Part shown: positions 63,181-64,000 of the stretch, piece after piece
Layout of the letters: every line of letters starts with the position of its first letter
How positions within the stretch are numbered: position 1 is the stretch's first letter
NCBI RefSeq assembly: GCF_003590835.1
Contig: NZ_QYUQ01000002.1
Location: 2,356,001-2,420,000, forward strand
Length of the DNA: 64,000 nucleotides
From: Noviherbaspirillum sedimenti
GTDB lineage: Bacteria > Pseudomonadota > Gammaproteobacteria > Burkholderiales > Burkholderiaceae_D
Direction of reading: 5' to 3'
Translations under genes and position numbers: made by a program
Notes under the pieces: generated by a model
The model's database searches: none
Seen by the model: only the letters and a program-made list of their open reading frames with translations
What the model was told of the DNA's origin: nothing

Positions 63181-64000
63181 ATGCCACTTTTGATCTCCGC
63201 CGGCCATGCCACCGACGCTGGAACCCGTCCCCGCAACGAGGACTTCGTCGGCATGGTCACGCCTGGCGAGCCCGAGGTTTCCACCAAGGGCTTGCTGGCT
63301 GCGATCGCCGATGGCGTTTCCGGCAACGAAGGCGGCCGCCAGGCATCCGAATATACGGTGCGCGGCCTGCTGACCGATTATTACGCCACGCCCGATACCT
63401 GGCCCGTCACGCAAGCGCTCGAGCGCGTGCTGAAGGCAATCAACAGTTGGGTACAGCAGCAGGGCTCGATCCGGCCGGAACTGTCCGGCATGGCCACCAC
63501 CCTGACCTGCGTGGTCGTGCGCGGCAGTTTCTATTATTTTGCCCACGTCGGCGACAGCCGGCTGTACATGCTGCGCGAAGGCAAGCTGACAAAGCTGTCC
63601 GCCGACCATGTATGGGACCGTCCGGAAATGCAGCACGTGCTGACACGCGCCATCGGCCTGGATTCCCGTTTGGCGATCGACCATGGCATGGGTGAGCTGC
63701 GCGAGGGCGATATCCTGCTGCTGGCCACCGATGGCGTCTGGTCGGCGCTAACCGAATACGACATGACCGCCCTGCTGGGCGATCTGGCCGCCGGCAAGCT
63801 TGACGCCGAAGCGACTGCCACCGCACTGGTCGCCGCCGCCCTGCGGGCCGGCTCCAGCGACAATGCGAGTGCGCTGGCGCTGCGCATCGATGCGCTGCCG
63901 CAGGAAAACCTGCGCGATGCGGTCTCGGCATCACGGCAATTGCCGCTGCCGCCAAAACTGAAAGTCGGCCAGTCGATCGACGGCTACCGGGTGGAAGCTG
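63181..64000 (+). CDS. PP2C-type Ser/Thr phosphatase, probably fused to a kinase (partial)
   Basis: 273 residues are visible and the gene runs past the window end. PP2C motifs are in order: RPRNEDFVG (17-25), AIADGVSGNEGG (about 41-52), AHVGDSRLYML (about 122-132), LLATDGVW (about 181-188) and SSDNASALALR (about 225-235), with the metal-binding Asps in place. The last residues, KVGQSIDGYRVEA, look like the linker and start of a protein kinase domain, as in bifunctional phosphatase/kinase proteins found near NarK-type genes in this group. The kinase part is inference. Confidence 0.8.
   Translation, partial: MPLLISAGHATDAGTRPRNEDFVGMVTPGEPEVSTKGLLAAIADGVSGNEGGRQASEYTVRGLLTDYYATPDTWPVTQALERVLKAINSWVQQQGSIRPELSGMATTLTCVVVRGSFYYFAHVGDSRLYMLREGKLTKLSADHVWDRPEMQHVLTRAIGLDSRLAIDHGMGELREGDILLLATDGVWSALTEYDMTALLGDLAAGKLDAEATATALVAAALRAGSSDNASALALRIDALPQENLRDAVSASRQLPLPPKLKVGQSIDGYRVEA

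Overview
The window looks like a chromosomal segment of a betaproteobacterium of the order Burkholderiales, most likely Oxalobacteraceae. This is an inference. It rests on the rpsU-yqeY-dnaG-rpoD block, an unusually long Ala/Lys-rich N-terminus on RpoD, the assimilatory nirB-nirD-nasA-ybiB-cobA cluster and the codon style of the housekeeping genes. No 16S gene is present to confirm it.

Layout. (1) 1-2.5 kb: the end of an unknown gene, a two-gene toxin-antitoxin operon with a palindromic candidate operator, a small membrane protein and an alanine-rich secreted protein. (2) 3-41 kb: a large surface-polysaccharide locus of the Wzx/Wzy type. It runs galU, pgi, the initiating phosphotransferase wbaP, a deleted second galU, two GT4 glycosyltransferases, a three-gene phosphatase/nucleotidyltransferase-kinase/nucleotidyltransferase module, and a very AT-rich stretch with two WavE-family genes around a flippase. 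After an insertion-sequence nest, the opposite strand carries a Wzy-like polymerase, a GT2, an acyltransferase, manC, a Wzz/GumC-like co-polymerase, a Wza-like export protein and a YjbH-PAP2 fusion. The dTDP-rhamnose genes rmlBDAC follow, then an intact IS66 element, a deleted glycosyltransferase and a second manC. (3) 41.2-43.5 kb: decaying and intact toxin-antitoxin genes around a hexose-6-phosphate mutarotase. (4) 43.5-56 kb: housekeeping genes gluQ, rhlE, adhP, tRNA-Ile(CAU), rpoD, dnaG, yqeY, rpsU, a YhiN/HI0933 flavoprotein, cobA and ybiB. (5) 56-64 kb: assimilatory nitrate reduction (nasA, nirD, nirB) divergent from a NarK-type transporter, with two divergent sigma-54 promoter sequences, then the start of a PP2C-type phosphatase/kinase cut by the window end.

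The most informative structure is the nest at 16.95-21.86 kb. An IS3-family element was hit by one IS66-family element (8-bp duplication CATCTATC on both sides), that by a second IS66-family element, and that by an intact IS21-family element (4-bp duplication CCAG on both sides). Two different tnpC tails now meet head to head at a perfect 20-bp palindrome. The right end of the IS3 element supplies the last ten codons of the wzy gene.

How the genes work together. GalU, Pgi, ManC and RmlABCD should supply UDP-glucose, fructose-6-P/glucose-6-P, GDP-mannose and dTDP-rhamnose. WbaP loads the first sugar phosphate on undecaprenyl phosphate, the glycosyltransferases extend it, the flippase and Wzy translocate and polymerise it, and the Wzz- and Wza-like proteins control length and export. 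The deleted galU and glycosyltransferase copies, two manC genes, base-composition shifts and several ISs suggest repeated replacement of parts of the locus. In the nitrogen region CobA makes the precursor of siroheme, the NirB cofactor, so its place beside nasA-nirBD is functionally coherent.
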